Of a DNA stretch of 64,000 bases, positions 9,102 to 19,161 are shown in pieces. Position numbers and translations under genes: made by a program. The DNA is from Promethearchaeati archaeon. GTDB lineage: Archaea > Asgardarchaeota > Heimdallarchaeia > JABLTI01. A model generated the notes under the pieces. It ran no database searches. It had not been told where the DNA came from and saw nothing but the letters and a program-made list of their open reading frames with translations. Each line of letters starts with the position of its first letter. The stretch's first letter is position 1. Location of the stretch: contig JABLTI010000003.1 in assembly GCA_013166835.1 (NCBI GenBank), forward strand, positions 1-64,000, in the 5' to 3' direction.

Positions 9102-10001
9102 ATGATAATTGATGCACATTGTCATGTTTGGGATAAGGAATATCTTTCTGATGAGCTTCGAGGTATCCTTATTGCAACAGCGGAGAAACATAAGTTTGAT
9201 TTGAGTCTAATTTTGAATGCGACTCCTGAAAGATTAGTAAAGGAAATGGATGAGGCGGGAATAGACAAAGCAGTAATACTTGCTTTAGATTATGAGTATC
9301 TTTACCGAGGACATATTAGTTACAAGGAATACAATGATAAAGTAGCAGGGTATGTAAAGGATTTTCCCGATAGGTTAATTGGTCTTGCTGGTATTGATCC
9401 AAGAAGAGGAAAGGAAGCCATTCAAGAGCTTGAGAGGTGTATAGGAAAGCTGGGATTCGCAGGAATCAAGCTCTGGCCTTTAATGGGATTTTATCCTGAT
9501 GATCCCAAATTTTACCCCTTTTACGAGCGCGTAGAAGAGCTTGGAGCTGTAATTTTATGCCATACTGGTGCTGGCCCACAAAAGACATATCTTAAATATT
9601 GTAGACCAGCATTTGTAGATACTGTTGCCATAGATTTTCCAAAAATTAAAATAATAATGGCCCATATGGGTGAACCCTGGACAAACGAAGCAATGACAGT
9701 GGCAGCAAAAAATCCTAATGTGTATATTGATATTTCAGCATGGGAAGCCATTTTTAAATATGCTCCATTTGCTTTTTACCAAACGCTAGTTCAGGCAAAG
9801 ATGAACTGTGGAATAGACAAAATTTTATTTGGTTCAGATTGGCCATTACTCTCTCCAATATTATCACTAGAACGATGGGTAAAAGGGATAAAAAAAATGG
9901 AATTACCGTCACTGCTTAAATCAATGGGGTATCCCGAATTTAATGAAGAAGAAAAAAACAAAATTCTTGGAGGAAACGCAGCAAAAATATTTGATTTATG
10001 A
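9102..10001 (+). CDS. amidohydrolase 2 family metal-dependent hydrolase
   Basis: A TIM-barrel protein of about 299 aa. It opens with MIIDAHCHVWD, whose H-x-H pair supplies the first metal ligands. Further family marks are KLWPLMGF, the histidine in ILCHTGAG, the HMGEPW segment and the closing GSDWP aspartate. Such enzymes hydrolyse or decarboxylate cyclic or aromatic acids (the ACMSD and related group); the substrate cannot be read from sequence. A slightly longer frame starts at ATG 9090, but GGTGA at 9092-9096 sits five bases before ATG 9102, and the family normally begins right at this second methionine, so I prefer 9102. A hairpin with a T-run follows the stop. Confidence 0.9.
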   Translation: MIIDAHCHVWDKEYLSDELRGILIATAEKHKFDLSLILNATPERLVKEMDEAGIDKAVILALDYEYLYRGHISYKEYNDKVAGYVKDFPDRLIGLAGIDPRRGKEAIQELERCIGKLGFAGIKLWPLMGFYPDDPKFYPFYERVEELGAVILCHTGAGPQKTYLKYCRPAFVDTVAIDFPKIKIIMAHMGEPWTNEAMTVAAKNPNVYIDISAWEAIFKYAPFAFYQTLVQAKMNCGIDKILFGSDWPLLSPILSLERWVKGIKKMELPSLLKSMGYPEFNEEEKNKILGGNAAKIFDL

Positions 10002-10033
10002 AAGATGCAAGAGTAAAATAAAAAAAAGGATTT

Positions 10034-10063
10034 ATGAGACGTTTAAATAACGCCTCATTTTTC
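10034..10063. terminator. bidirectional terminator between convergent genes
   Basis: The arms ATGAGACG (10034-10041) and CGCCTCAT (10051-10058) pair with one A-C mismatch, and a run of five T follows on the plus strand. It lies between the amidohydrolase stop and the stop of the minus-strand propeller gene. It fits a shared terminator, although its right end almost touches the stop codon of the minus-strand gene. Confidence 0.55.
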
Positions 10064-10064
10064 A

Positions 10065-12533
10065 TTATCTTGTGGGTGTCTTCTTTTTTCGTCTAACAGC
10101 AATAACAATTATAACTATGAGTATAATGAGTAATAATCCACCACCAGCTCCGATAATTATGTAGAGCATCATTGGGGATAAAGCACTGTACTCAAAGTTA
10201 ATTGTCAATCCGTAGAGATGAGCACTTGTATCTTCGGGGCCAATTATTTCAGCTCGCCAGCGAAGGTCATCACCTTTGTTAATAAATACATGTGCAATAC
10301 CAGGGGTGACTGCTTCCCAATTTAGTCCACCATCAGCTGATAGGTAATAATCAATTTGTGTTCTTGGAGGTGTGAATTGATTTACTGTAAGTGTAGCACT
10401 GATTATTTTATTGCCATTAATAATATCAACCTCTGTTGACTCAGCAATAGAAACACCTGGGTGGAAAGTAGCTCCTGGACTCAAGAAATGACGTAAAATA
10501 ATCAAATTTGACATATTAGCAACGTAAGTAAAGTCACCGCTTGTGGTGATTTTCATAGCAGAAGTAGCATTAAGATAACGAGTAGCTGTTTCAGCAGTGA
10601 AATCAGTTTCATTAATCATTAAGACACCATCTGCACCACCAGCATTCAAAACGTATGGTCCAAAATTGCTGACTCCATATGAATCTGGGAAGTCACCATC
10701 AATCCATGCTGAATCGATGTAGACAATATTTGTAGGATCGGAGACATTGTATGGAACCAACCAGTCCGAGTCGGCCATGTATGCTAAATCTCCATCTACA
10801 CAGATATCTTCACCATAACTACTAAGTGAATGAACATCATGAACAACAGGGACAAATAAATCGGTTATATCTAGGATGATAAGATTATTACCAGAACCAC
10901 CGAAATTATTCGCAAGATAGAGTTTTCGTCCTTGTGCCCAAACAGCAGTAAGGTTTGTTGCACCAGGAACAGCATAATTGATAATTACAATTGGATTTAA
11001 GGGATTTGTGAAATTAGCTATGCCAAGATTTGTTCCCATTGTTGCAAACATAATATTTCCTTGGACGCAAATATCAATCATATCAAATGCTCCGGTCATT
11101 TCATCAAGAAGCAAAATGTCACTCGGGTTTGAAACATCTAGAACATAATTAGCTGTATCAGTTGTTACGTGTGCGATATTATTATCAACATCTACTCTTA
11201 ATGCTGGACCAGCAGGGAGGGCATAATTATCAAGTAGAATAGGATTTGCTGGATCTCTAACATCTAGAGTATAGAATCCATCGGGACCACCGGCAATGTA
11301 TGCGATTCTACCAACGACGCGAACATCCCAAACTTGGAATTGGTCGAATGGATTTGGAAAGACAGTTGTTGATATATCTGGAATTCCCCAATTGGGTGAG
11401 TAACGATAAGTGTAGATACCATCTTGATCAACTGCTACAATAATTCCTCCATATAGATCAACATCATAAAGATCAGTATGTGGACCTATAGCTGCAACAC
11501 CTAATGGATGTGTTGGGTCAGCAACATCAAGAACGGTTATAGAACTACCATCTGCAACAAGTAAAGTGTTGCCTTGTTTGACCAATCTTCTAGCATAACC
11601 GCCAGTATTGTAAGATCCAATAATTGTTGGATTTGTTGGATCAACAACATTGATAATTTGAATGCCAGCTTCTCCATCTGCAACGTAAGCAAACGCACCT
11701 TCAACTATAACATCTGTTGCATTGCCAGGAGTATCAACCCAGCCGTATTCTACTGGATTATATTTGTCCTGGAAATCCATTACATAGAAACCATCATCGC
11801 TAGCTGCAATATAACCTGTTGTTCCTTCTACATCTAAGCCTAATGCTTTGTCATTTGCCCAATCGCAGATAATATTTAATGGCGCGCCAGGATCATCTGC
11901 ATAAGCAACTCCAAGAGATTTTCCACTAGTCGAATTATATATTGTATAGTAATACAAATGACCATCAATATCAATATCTGTTACAGCACCATCAACATCG
12001 AACCAATCCAAAAAAATTCCCGCTCCATTTAAGGCAGTTGGGTCTTGAACATTATAAAAGTTAATAGTTTCATCACTTGTCCCGATTGCTAGATAGTCTC
12101 CATCAACTTCGCAAGTATAGGCAGTATCTATCGAATCCCTATAGCTTAGACGTTGGATATCAAAGGGATTGTTGATATCAAAAGCATGCAATGTATAAGA
12201 TGCACCTGTATCATAACAATTGACATAAGCTTTCCTCCCTTGAACAGCTAATCCATAAGCAGGAAATTCAGTTGGAAAGAAATCTAACAACTCCAAAGAA
12301 CTATTTCTTGGAGCAAGAACCGCACCAGTGCCCCAACCAAGAGCAGTTGTAGAACCACTTCTGTAGGTTACTGATGTGAAATCTTCAACATACGAATCAG
12401 CACCTTCGATTGTGAGATTATTTCCATAATCTCCATCTTTAGGCATTGACATTGCCGGTAAAACAAACATCGGCAATACAAGAGCTACTAAAAAGCTCAA
12501 AGTAATCAATTTTCTGAAAATATTATTCTTCAA
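10065..12533 (-). CDS. surface-anchored LVIVD beta-propeller protein
   Basis: A secreted protein of about 822 aa. Many LVIVD-type units repeat every 40-45 residues (for example QIINVVDPTNPTIIGSYNTGG, ITVLDVADPTHPLGVAAIG, LIILDITDLFVPVVHDV), giving one or two beta-propellers. A short beta-sandwich (TLTVNQFTPPRTQIDYYLS) follows, then a single C-terminal helix (IIIGAGGGLLLIILIVIIVI) and a basic tail RRKKKTPTR. This is the usual layout of an outward-facing archaeal surface protein. The frame is open to ATG 12626, but a TTG at 12533, with AAAGGT upstream, gives a textbook signal peptide (MKNNIFRKLITLSFLVALVL), so I choose it. Probably an adhesion or binding protein of the cell envelope; ligand unknown. 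Confidence 0.85.
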   Translation of the reverse strand: MKNNIFRKLITLSFLVALVLPMFVLPAMSMPKDGDYGNNLTIEGADSYVEDFTSVTYRSGSTTALGWGTGAVLAPRNSSLELLDFFPTEFPAYGLAVQGRKAYVNCYDTGASYTLHAFDINNPFDIQRLSYRDSIDTAYTCEVDGDYLAIGTSDETINFYNVQDPTALNGAGIFLDWFDVDGAVTDIDIDGHLYYYTIYNSTSGKSLGVAYADDPGAPLNIICDWANDKALGLDVEGTTGYIAASDDGFYVMDFQDKYNPVEYGWVDTPGNATDVIVEGAFAYVADGEAGIQIINVVDPTNPTIIGSYNTGGYARRLVKQGNTLLVADGSSITVLDVADPTHPLGVAAIGPHTDLYDVDLYGGIIVAVDQDGIYTYRYSPNWGIPDISTTVFPNPFDQFQVWDVRVVGRIAYIAGGPDGFYTLDVRDPANPILLDNYALPAGPALRVDVDNNIAHVTTDTANYVLDVSNPSDILLLDEMTGAFDMIDICVQGNIMFATMGTNLGIANFTNPLNPIVIINYAVPGATNLTAVWAQGRKLYLANNFGGSGNNLIILDITDLFVPVVHDVHSLSSYGEDICVDGDLAYMADSDWLVPYNVSDPTNIVYIDSAWIDGDFPDSYGVSNFGPYVLNAGGADGVLMINETDFTAETATRYLNATSAMKITTSGDFTYVANMSNLIILRHFLSPGATFHPGVSIAESTEVDIINGNKIISATLTVNQFTPPRTQIDYYLSADGGLNWEAVTPGIAHVFINKGDDLRWRAEIIGPEDTSAHLYGLTINFEYSALSPMMLYIIIGAGGGLLLIILIVIIVIAVRRKKKTPTR

Positions 12534-12732
12534 AATAATAACCTTTGTTTTTTTTATAATAGTAAAATAGCTCACTATAAAATAAAAGACTATTGTAATT
12601 AATACAAAGCTTCTTTTCTCTCTCATCTGGTATTAATTAGACAATATGCCAATCATACCACAGTTTAATAATTTCTAGAGCAATAACAACATACAAAATA
12701 GTATAATTAAACTATACTCTGGTGTAATTCTC

Positions 12733-15700
12733 TTGGAAATTCTCCATTCTATTTGGGATACAAATAACTTTCATCTCTGGGCAGAGAATACTCATTTACT
12801 TGAGAGAAACATCCAAAGAGACAATCGAAACATCAACGTTCTTGAGAAAAAGCATCCTTATACTGTTAATTTTAGTAGATTGCTTGAATTACTAAAAATT
12901 ATGTCTTCAAATCTGGATGAGAGTTTAGCCTTTAGACCGAATTGGCTAGCTATGAATCTGCCTACAATAACTAATAATCCAGTTATTTCCGTCAATAAGA
13001 TTTCTGATGAACTAAAGAATGAGAAAGACTTGGAGTTTAATTATTGGCAAGTTAATACCTTGAATCTGGATTTGTATGACGCCTTAGATTTCTTGTTGTC
13101 CTTACCTGAAACACCTCCTAAAGGTGTTATCTTTAGTGATTCTCTGAAATTTTGGACTGAAGTTGCTAGATTTAGTTTGGAAATAATCTCAATTAATTCT
13201 TATTTTCCCGCTACAAAAGTGATCAACCAAGATTCCGAGAAAACTATTTTTGCAGGTATTTGGGAAGCGATTATACCTAACAGGATTCTTCAATCGTTTA
13301 ACTTACTAGTTAAATCCATGCCTTACTATTGTTTGTCTTTCTTCAATAAGAATTTGAGTTCACAAGAAATAGTTCTTACTTTCATAAATAAAACAATTGA
13401 TTCTTTTCTTCGGAAAAAACTCTCCATACATTTACCAAGGAAAAGAAATGAAGAATCCGAGAGGATTAATGAATTAATAGAGACTTGGTTCAAATCTCTC
13501 TTCAATCCCACTCAAATTGAACTTGAATGTTCTACCAAAGATTTTGCTTATTTTAATGGAATAATTCTTTCATGGCAAAAAAATATTTTTCGAGAAATCC
13601 CGGAAACATATTTTCGAACCTGCTTCAAGCTAGTTCCTCCAGATCCTGACAAAGGAGAAAGAACTTGGCGAGTGGAGTTCTATTTGCAGAATCAAGATGA
13701 TATTAGTATTATTATTCCAGCGGATGACGTTTGGAAAAGCAAAGCAGGGACAATTAGTTATTTACAAGAGAAATTTGAGGACCCACAAGAAAGATTACTG
13801 AAAGATCTAGCAGAAGCTTCAACAATTTTTCCTAAAATTAGTGAAAGTCTGGAGACAACTTTTCCAAGTAAAGTGCAACTAGATGATAGAGAAGCAATGG
13901 AATTTCTGGAAGTTTACTCTGTTCAATTAGAAGACAATGATTTCGGAGTTTTTCTGCCTTCATGGTGGAAGAATCCAAATAGCCGATTGGGTTTGACTTT
14001 AGATTTAGGAGAAGAGGATTCAACAGCTAATAAATCCTATAGTTTATTTACGTATAATTCTCTGATTGATTTTGAATGGCAATTCATCATTGATGATATG
14101 AAAATAACACTTGAGGAGTTTGAAAAACTATCAGAATTAAAGGTTCCATTTGTTCAACTTCGTGGAAAATGGCTGAAATTAGATCAAGAAGAACTAAATG
14201 AAGCTGTGGAATTCTTTAGAGAATATTACAATAATCTACGAATGAATGATATCCTTCAACTAGAGTTAGAAAATGAGGATTTTCCTGCAAGAAAGAAATT
14301 CGATTTGATAGTTAGGGGCGGTTTTAGTGATAGAATTCAAAGGGTTATAGAGAAAAGTAGAATTGAGAATCTTACTGCTCCTGAAAATTTTGTAGGGACA
14401 TTACGTTCATATCAGGAGAAGGGTTATTCTTGGCTTCGTTATTTGAAGCAATATGGTTTTGGGGCTTGTCTTGCTGATGATATGGGTTTAGGAAAAACCA
14501 TTCAAGTTATTGCTTATCTTCTTCAGGAAAAAAATGAAAATCCAACAAATGCTCCAACATTAATTATTTGTCCAACATCTATTCTAGGCAATTGGTTTAG
14601 AGAAATACAGCGTTTTGCTCCTATTCTAACAACACTAATTCACCATGGATCTAAACGCATTCTCGATGAGCGATTTGTTGAAAACGCTTCTAGTTATGAT
14701 TTAATTATAACAACTTATAACCTAGCACAAAGGGATTTTGATGTCCTTGATCAAATTAACTGGTCTACAATTGTTATAGATGAAGCTCAAAATATTAAGA
14801 ATCCTTCAACCAAACAATCTCGTAAAATTAAGAAACTAAACGGAGATTACCGAATAGCGTTAACTGGAACCCCAATTGAAAATCGTCTTACTGAATTATG
14901 GTCTATTCTTGATTTTCTTAATCCAGGATATCTTGGATCATTGAGGAAATTCAAAGAAACATATGTTACTCCTATTGAAACTAAGCAGAATTCCCAAAGT
15001 ATAAAACAACTTGCTAGATTAGTTCAACCATTCATACTTAGACGGTTGAAAACAGATCCTACTATCATTAAGGATCTTCCAGAAAAAACAGAGTTCAAAG
15101 TTTACTGCTCAATGACAGAAGAACAATGTGTTTTGTATGAAGCAGTAGTTAAAGATTTGATAAAGAGACTAAATGGAATACAAGGGATTTCAAGGAAAGG
15201 TTTGATTCTCGCAGCATTAACCAAACTAAAACAAATTTGTAATCATCCTGTCCAGTTCATGCATGAGTCTTCTTTGGATTTGAAGGATCGTTCTGGTAAA
15301 TTGGATCGATTAATTGAAATGCTAACGGAAATAATAGCAAATAACGAGAAAGCATTAATTTTCACTCAGTATGCAGAATTGGGTCAATTACTCAAAGATT
15401 ATTTACAGGTTGTTTTAGACCAAGATGTGTTGCTACTTTTTGGTGGGACACCTCAGAAAGAACGAGAAGAGTTAATTAAGAGATTTCAATGTACAGAAGA
15501 CAATTCTCCAAATATTTTCATACTCTCAATAAAAGCTGGAGGAGTAGGACTAAATCTAACAGCAGCAAACCATGTCTTTCATTTTGACCGTTGGTGGAAT
15601 CCTTCAGTAGAAAACCAAGCAACAGATAGAGCCTTTAGAATCGGACAGAAAAAGAATGTTTTCGTTCACAAATTCATCAGTGTTGGAACCTTAGAAGAGA

Positions 15701-15840
15701 ATATTGATCGATTAATCGAACAAAAGAAAGTACTTGCTGATAGTGTAATAGGAACTGGTGAATCTTGGTTGACAGAAATGTCAACAGAACAACTACGAGA
15801 AATTCTTAGTTTACGAAAATTAACTATGGGAGGGAATTGA
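12733..15840 (+). CDS. SNF2-family DNA-dependent ATPase
   Basis: This 1035-aa protein has an N-terminal region (1-540) of the type that accompanies bacterial and archaeal SNF2 ATPases and a C-terminal SF2 motor. Visible motifs are the ATP-binding loop DMGLGKT near residue 583, DEAQ near 683, LTGTPIENR near 712, the second RecA lobe with IFTQY and IKAGGVGLNLTAAN, and the arginine-finger motif QATDRAFRIGQ near 962. The family translocates on double-stranded DNA to remodel protein-DNA complexes. The start is TTG with GGTGT seven bases upstream. Only four bases separate it from the SWIM-finger gene, a pairing common in prokaryotes, so the two products probably act together. Confidence 0.95.
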   Translation: MEILHSIWDTNNFHLWAENTHLLERNIQRDNRNINVLEKKHPYTVNFSRLLELLKIMSSNLDESLAFRPNWLAMNLPTITNNPVISVNKISDELKNEKDLEFNYWQVNTLNLDLYDALDFLLSLPETPPKGVIFSDSLKFWTEVARFSLEIISINSYFPATKVINQDSEKTIFAGIWEAIIPNRILQSFNLLVKSMPYYCLSFFNKNLSSQEIVLTFINKTIDSFLRKKLSIHLPRKRNEESERINELIETWFKSLFNPTQIELECSTKDFAYFNGIILSWQKNIFREIPETYFRTCFKLVPPDPDKGERTWRVEFYLQNQDDISIIIPADDVWKSKAGTISYLQEKFEDPQERLLKDLAEASTIFPKISESLETTFPSKVQLDDREAMEFLEVYSVQLEDNDFGVFLPSWWKNPNSRLGLTLDLGEEDSTANKSYSLFTYNSLIDFEWQFIIDDMKITLEEFEKLSELKVPFVQLRGKWLKLDQEELNEAVEFFREYYNNLRMNDILQLELENEDFPARKKFDLIVRGGFSDRIQRVIEKSRIENLTAPENFVGTLRSYQEKGYSWLRYLKQYGFGACLADDMGLGKTIQVIAYLLQEKNENPTNAPTLIICPTSILGNWFREIQRFAPILTTLIHHGSKRILDERFVENASSYDLIITTYNLAQRDFDVLDQINWSTIVIDEAQNIKNPSTKQSRKIKKLNGDYRIALTGTPIENRLTELWSILDFLNPGYLGSLRKFKETYVTPIETKQNSQSIKQLARLVQPFILRRLKTDPTIIKDLPEKTEFKVYCSMTEEQCVLYEAVVKDLIKRLNGIQGISRKGLILAALTKLKQICNHPVQFMHESSLDLKDRSGKLDRLIEMLTEIIANNEKALIFTQYAELGQLLKDYLQVVLDQDVLLLFGGTPQKEREELIKRFQCTEDNSPNIFILSIKAGGVGLNLTAANHVFHFDRWWNPSVENQATDRAFRIGQKKNVFVHKFISVGTLEENIDRLIEQKKVLADSVIGTGESWLTEMSTEQLREILSLRKLTMGGN

Positions 15841-15844
15841 ATAA

Positions 15845-16723
15845 TTGGCTACATTAGATACTAGATTAAAACATTTTCAGACGAAGTTAAGAAAAGTAAA
15901 GAATGGGATTCGTCCGAAAAATCTCGAAGGAAAATTCGGTAATAAATGGTGGTCTAAAAAATGGTTGGAATCACTGGAGTTTTTTGTTAACGATAAAAGA
16001 ATTGTCCAAGGTCGTTTTTATGCTCGAGAGGGTCAAATTAGGAGTTTAATTATAGATAAGGGTTGTATTCAAGCAAAAGTTCAAGGAACCAAAATCAAGC
16101 CTTATTCTGTAATAATAAAACTACAAGTTCTAACCGATGAAGAATGGCAAAATATACTCGAGCAAATGGCAAAAAATGCAATGCTTTTCTCGAAATTACT
16201 CATTGAAAAGTTTCCAGAAGATCTTGAGAAGATTTTTTCAAAGTTTAACTATCCTCTATTTCCTAGTAATAGTAATGATCTTCTAACTTCCTGTACTTGT
16301 GCTGATTGGGCAAATCCATGTAAACATACTGCTGCAGTATTTTACATTTTATCTGATTTCATTGAATATGATCCTTTTAAATTACTATTTATTCGTGGAA
16401 AGTCAAGAATTGAAATTAGAGAGATTCTAAGGCAGTATCAACGAATAATTGCAATACAAGAAAACAAGCCTAAAAGGAAAATTAAAAAAATCCCAAGATA
16501 CAACAATCAAGTTGAAAAGAGAATTAATTTAATATCCTTTTGGAAATCAAATGAAAAAGTAAAGTTAACTGATATAGTAAAAATTGCTAAACTAAAAAGA
16601 GAAACAAGTAATTTTGATGATTTCACAGAACCGAAACTTGTCGAATTACTAAATTTAAGCTATAAAAAGGCGAGTGAAATAGTTAATAATAAACTAACCA
16701 AATTATCTTATGAGAATGATTGA
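15845..16723 (+). CDS. SWIM zinc-finger protein, partner of the SNF2 ATPase
   Basis: A 292-aa basic protein. The central motif CTCADWANPCKHTAAV (about residues 150-165) is a classic C-x-C...C-x-H SWIM finger, predicted to bind zinc and DNA or protein. The N-terminal part begins with a conserved GNKWWSKKWLESLE segment seen in SWIM proteins encoded beside SNF2 genes. The C-terminal 100 residues are lysine-rich and may be a helical DNA-binding region. The start is TTG, four bases after the SNF2 stop, so the two genes are translationally linked. The likely role is to load or regulate the ATPase on DNA. Confidence 0.9.
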   Translation: MATLDTRLKHFQTKLRKVKNGIRPKNLEGKFGNKWWSKKWLESLEFFVNDKRIVQGRFYAREGQIRSLIIDKGCIQAKVQGTKIKPYSVIIKLQVLTDEEWQNILEQMAKNAMLFSKLLIEKFPEDLEKIFSKFNYPLFPSNSNDLLTSCTCADWANPCKHTAAVFYILSDFIEYDPFKLLFIRGKSRIEIREILRQYQRIIAIQENKPKRKIKKIPRYNNQVEKRINLISFWKSNEKVKLTDIVKIAKLKRETSNFDDFTEPKLVELLNLSYKKASEIVNNKLTKLSYEND

Positions 16724-16745
16724 TTCATATGGTTGGATTAATTAA

Positions 16746-17645
16746 ATGAAATTTGGTATTAATTCTGAGATAGGGAAATTACATACGGTATTAATGCATA
16801 GACCTGGTGAAGAGATTAAGAAGATTACAGGTAGAACACTAGATTATTACAAGTTTAGAACTATCCCTGATTTACCTCGTCTTCAAGAAGAATTTGATGA
16901 CTTTTTGAAGATTCTTCATTATAATGGTGTTCATGTTATATTACTTACAGATTTGATTTCTGAAGTGAAATACCCAAACATGCTGTTTACTCGAGATATT
17001 GTGTCTGTTTGCAATCAAGGTTTAATTATTATGAATATGGCTGTTGAAGGAAGAGCTTTTGAGCCAATAATAGCTGAGGAAGCTCTGAAAAGGCACATAC
17101 CGGTTTTCATGAAAATTGCTGATCCAGGGAAACTTGAAGGAGGAGATGTTCTCTATTTGGATAAAAATACTATTGCCGTTGGTTATGGTCCAAGATCTAA
17201 TCATACTGGTATACAGCAGATAATACAAGGGTTTCAAGACAAAGCAATAGAAGAAATTGTTAGTATACCACTTGCAGATTATCGAGTACATTTAGATGGT
17301 GCGTTTATGATTGTTAATCATGATCTCTGTGTTATTCATGAACCATCTGTTAGCGCGAAAGAAACTTCGATAATAACAAAAGATGGTGTACGACGAACCT
17401 TTTTCATAAATTATCTAAGAGATAAGGGATATGACATCATATCAATCTCTCGTGAAGAAGCAACAGCATTTGGACCAAACATTTTTGCTATAGAATCCGG
17501 AAAAGTAATATCATATGAATGGAACGGGCGGATCATTCGTGAGCTCGAACAAAGAGGAGTAGAAGTTATTCCAATTAAAGGAACTGAGCTCGTCAAAGGA
17601 GGAGGAGGACCTCATTGCATGACTTGTCCCATTTTACGGGACTGA
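16746..17645 (+). CDS. arginine deiminase/amidinotransferase superfamily enzyme
   Basis: A 299-aa pentein-fold enzyme. Family marks in order: [17 protein letters not shown] at 7-23, FTRD at 81-84, EGGD at 131-134, HLDGAF with His182 and Asp184, and the nucleophile loop [11 protein letters not shown] with Cys291. These match the Asp-Glu-His-Cys machinery that attacks guanidino groups through a covalent Cys adduct. Classical arginine deiminases are about 400 aa with a helical insertion; this protein lacks that insertion, so it could act on arginine, citrulline or another guanidino or ureido compound. It is 22 bases after the SWIM gene on the same strand, but a functional tie to DNA remodelling is unlikely. 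Confidence 0.87.
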   Translation: MKFGINSEIGKLHTVLMHRPGEEIKKITGRTLDYYKFRTIPDLPRLQEEFDDFLKILHYNGVHVILLTDLISEVKYPNMLFTRDIVSVCNQGLIIMNMAVEGRAFEPIIAEEALKRHIPVFMKIADPGKLEGGDVLYLDKNTIAVGYGPRSNHTGIQQIIQGFQDKAIEEIVSIPLADYRVHLDGAFMIVNHDLCVIHEPSVSAKETSIITKDGVRRTFFINYLRDKGYDIISISREEATAFGPNIFAIESGKVISYEWNGRIIRELEQRGVEVIPIKGTELVKGGGGPHCMTCPILRD

Positions 17646-17692
17646 GCTTTTGGGAAAAAATAATTTAACTAAATATCAGAAAAGTAATTTAT

Positions 17693-17706
17693 TTATAATT
17701 ATATAC
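17693..17706 (+). promoter_or_regulatory. TATA-like promoter of the zinc-ribbon membrane gene
   Basis: TTTATAATTATATA lies about 35-48 bases before the ATG at 17741, with GGAGA just upstream of the start. The position fits an archaeal TATA box with a short leader. Confidence 0.4.
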
Positions 17707-17740
17707 CTAATCAACATAATTTCATCTTGGAGAAACTCAA

Positions 17741-18130
17741 ATGAGTAGAAATGAAAGATACTGTTCTTTTTGTGGGAGTATTATACTACTGGATTCAAAA
17801 TTCTACGGAGCATGTGGAGCTGCAGCAGAACCGAGTGAACAACAATATAGTCCAATCGTAAGTCAAACATATAGTCCTCCACCTAGATCATCACCAGAAA
17901 TAAAAGAAAGTGAAGCACTAGGATTGGTTTCTATCTATATTGGGATTATTGGTTGTTTTATTTTCCCAGTAATTGCAAATATTATTGCGGTAATTCTTGG
18001 ACATGTTTCATACAAACGAGGGAAAAATATCCATGCAAAAATAGGCTTAGCAATTTCTTATTCAGTTATTGGTTTTTGTGTTTTACTAGCAATAATTTTG
18101 ACTTTAGTGTTTACTCTTCCGTATATTTAA
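17741..18130 (+). CDS. degenerate zinc-ribbon, DUF4190-like membrane protein
   Basis: A 129-aa protein. Residues 6-27 resemble an N-terminal zinc ribbon (YCSFCGS...FYGACGAAA), then a Pro/Ser-rich linker to about residue 55, then two membrane helices (about 66-88 and 105-127) with the GHVSYKRGKNIHAKIGLAISY loop typical of DUF4190-type proteins. The second zinc knuckle should read C-x2-C, but its first cysteine is tyrosine here (codon TAC where TGC or TGT would give Cys), leaving only three zinc ligands. Start ATG with GGAGA upstream. The last 20 bases overlap the tail of the convergent transporter gene. Role unknown. Confidence 0.8.
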   Translation: MSRNERYCSFCGSIILLDSKFYGACGAAAEPSEQQYSPIVSQTYSPPPRSSPEIKESEALGLVSIYIGIIGCFIFPVIANIIAVILGHVSYKRGKNIHAKIGLAISYSVIGFCVLLAIILTLVFTLPYI

Positions 18131-19082
18131 CTTCAACACTTTTTTCCAATTTTTCTGTTTTTTTTGATTCCTTAGCACTTGCATATGAGAGAAGTAATAT
18201 CCCAATTGTAATTAAAACCAAAGCAACAGTTTTGGCTATAATTGTCCCAATGCTATCTGATTGCCACTCAGAGAAAATCACTAAACCACCAATAACCGGG
18301 ATAACTAAGCTTGCCATTGAAAACAAAGGTGAAACAATAACTGCTTTACTTTTCTGGTATCCCAATTGAAGAAAAACTGTAGACGCAATATTAAAACCTA
18401 AAAGCAAGGCAAAATAGATCCACCATTCCCACTGCTTCATCGCATCAACAAATGTTGCCCAAAAATTACTGGTGTCAAATCCACTTGTAACTGCTTTTGT
18501 GAAAATCACTCCTAAACCTGATGCTAAACCCGAAGCCAAACCATAGAGAGCACCAATAATTGAAATTTGTTTTATTAAAGAAAACAAAACCATTCCAATC
18601 ATAATTGCTGTAAATATAACAACGAAAACTATAGCTGGTATTTGTTTCAAAACATTATTCATATCAATTAAAGAATACGTCGTTTCGCTCTCTGTATTCA
18701 TTACTCCCAAAATAATTACTCCAGAAATGATTCCAAATATAGCAATAATTTCTGGCTTAGTAATTGGTTCTTTCAAGTAGAAATAGGAGAAAATAACTAG
18801 AACAACTAATCCTACACCTGCCATGGGAGTAACTAGTGATAGGGAACCAAATTCCACAGCAAATAAAAATAGGAACCATTGAACATTAACTAAAAGAAAG
18901 CCTAACATCCAAGTTTTACTTGTTAAAAAATTCTTAAGATTACGCCAAGTTGATTGTTCCTCTATTTTCGGTAATGTAGCAGCAGCTTTTTTCTCGAGAA
19001 CGAAACCAATGTTTAGCATAGAATAAGAGAGTATTGCAAAGATAATTGCCAATGCTGTTAGTACTGCAGACATTTCTGACAT
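18111..19082 (-). CDS. DMT-type membrane transporter (EamA/NIPA-like)
   Basis: An integral membrane protein of about 323 aa with nine or ten short hydrophobic helices in two similar halves. Each half has the paired glycine-rich helices of drug/metabolite transporters (for example SLVTPMAGVGLVVLVIFSYFYLKEP and VIVSPLFSMASLVIPVIGGLVIFSEW). The FSYFYLKEPIT and GGLVIFSEWQ ends of the repeated helix pairs are typical of EamA and NIPA proteins. The substrate cannot be deduced. The frame is open upstream to ATG 19169, but that would overlap the divergent ferredoxin gene. ATG 19082, preceded by AGGAT, starts directly before the first helix, so I choose it. Confidence 0.85.
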   Translation of the reverse strand: MSEMSAVLTALAIIFAILSYSMLNIGFVLEKKAAATLPKIEEQSTWRNLKNFLTSKTWMLGFLLVNVQWFLFLFAVEFGSLSLVTPMAGVGLVVLVIFSYFYLKEPITKPEIIAIFGIISGVIILGVMNTESETTYSLIDMNNVLKQIPAIVFVVIFTAIMIGMVLFSLIKQISIIGALYGLASGLASGLGVIFTKAVTSGFDTSNFWATFVDAMKQWEWWIYFALLLGFNIASTVFLQLGYQKSKAVIVSPLFSMASLVIPVIGGLVIFSEWQSDSIGTIIAKTVALVLITIGILLLSYASAKESKKTEKLEKSVEVKYTEE

Positions 19083-19161
19083 AATCCTATGGAAACTGAA
19101 TTTTAATAAATACAGTATTTCATATAGAATTAATTTATTATTAATATTCTTGGTGAAATAA

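Noticed and set aside
12733-16723. SNF2 plus SWIM pair as an anti-phage system
   Set aside because: No methylase, nuclease or phospholipase gene of DISARM-type systems is adjacent; the pair occurs widely on its own.
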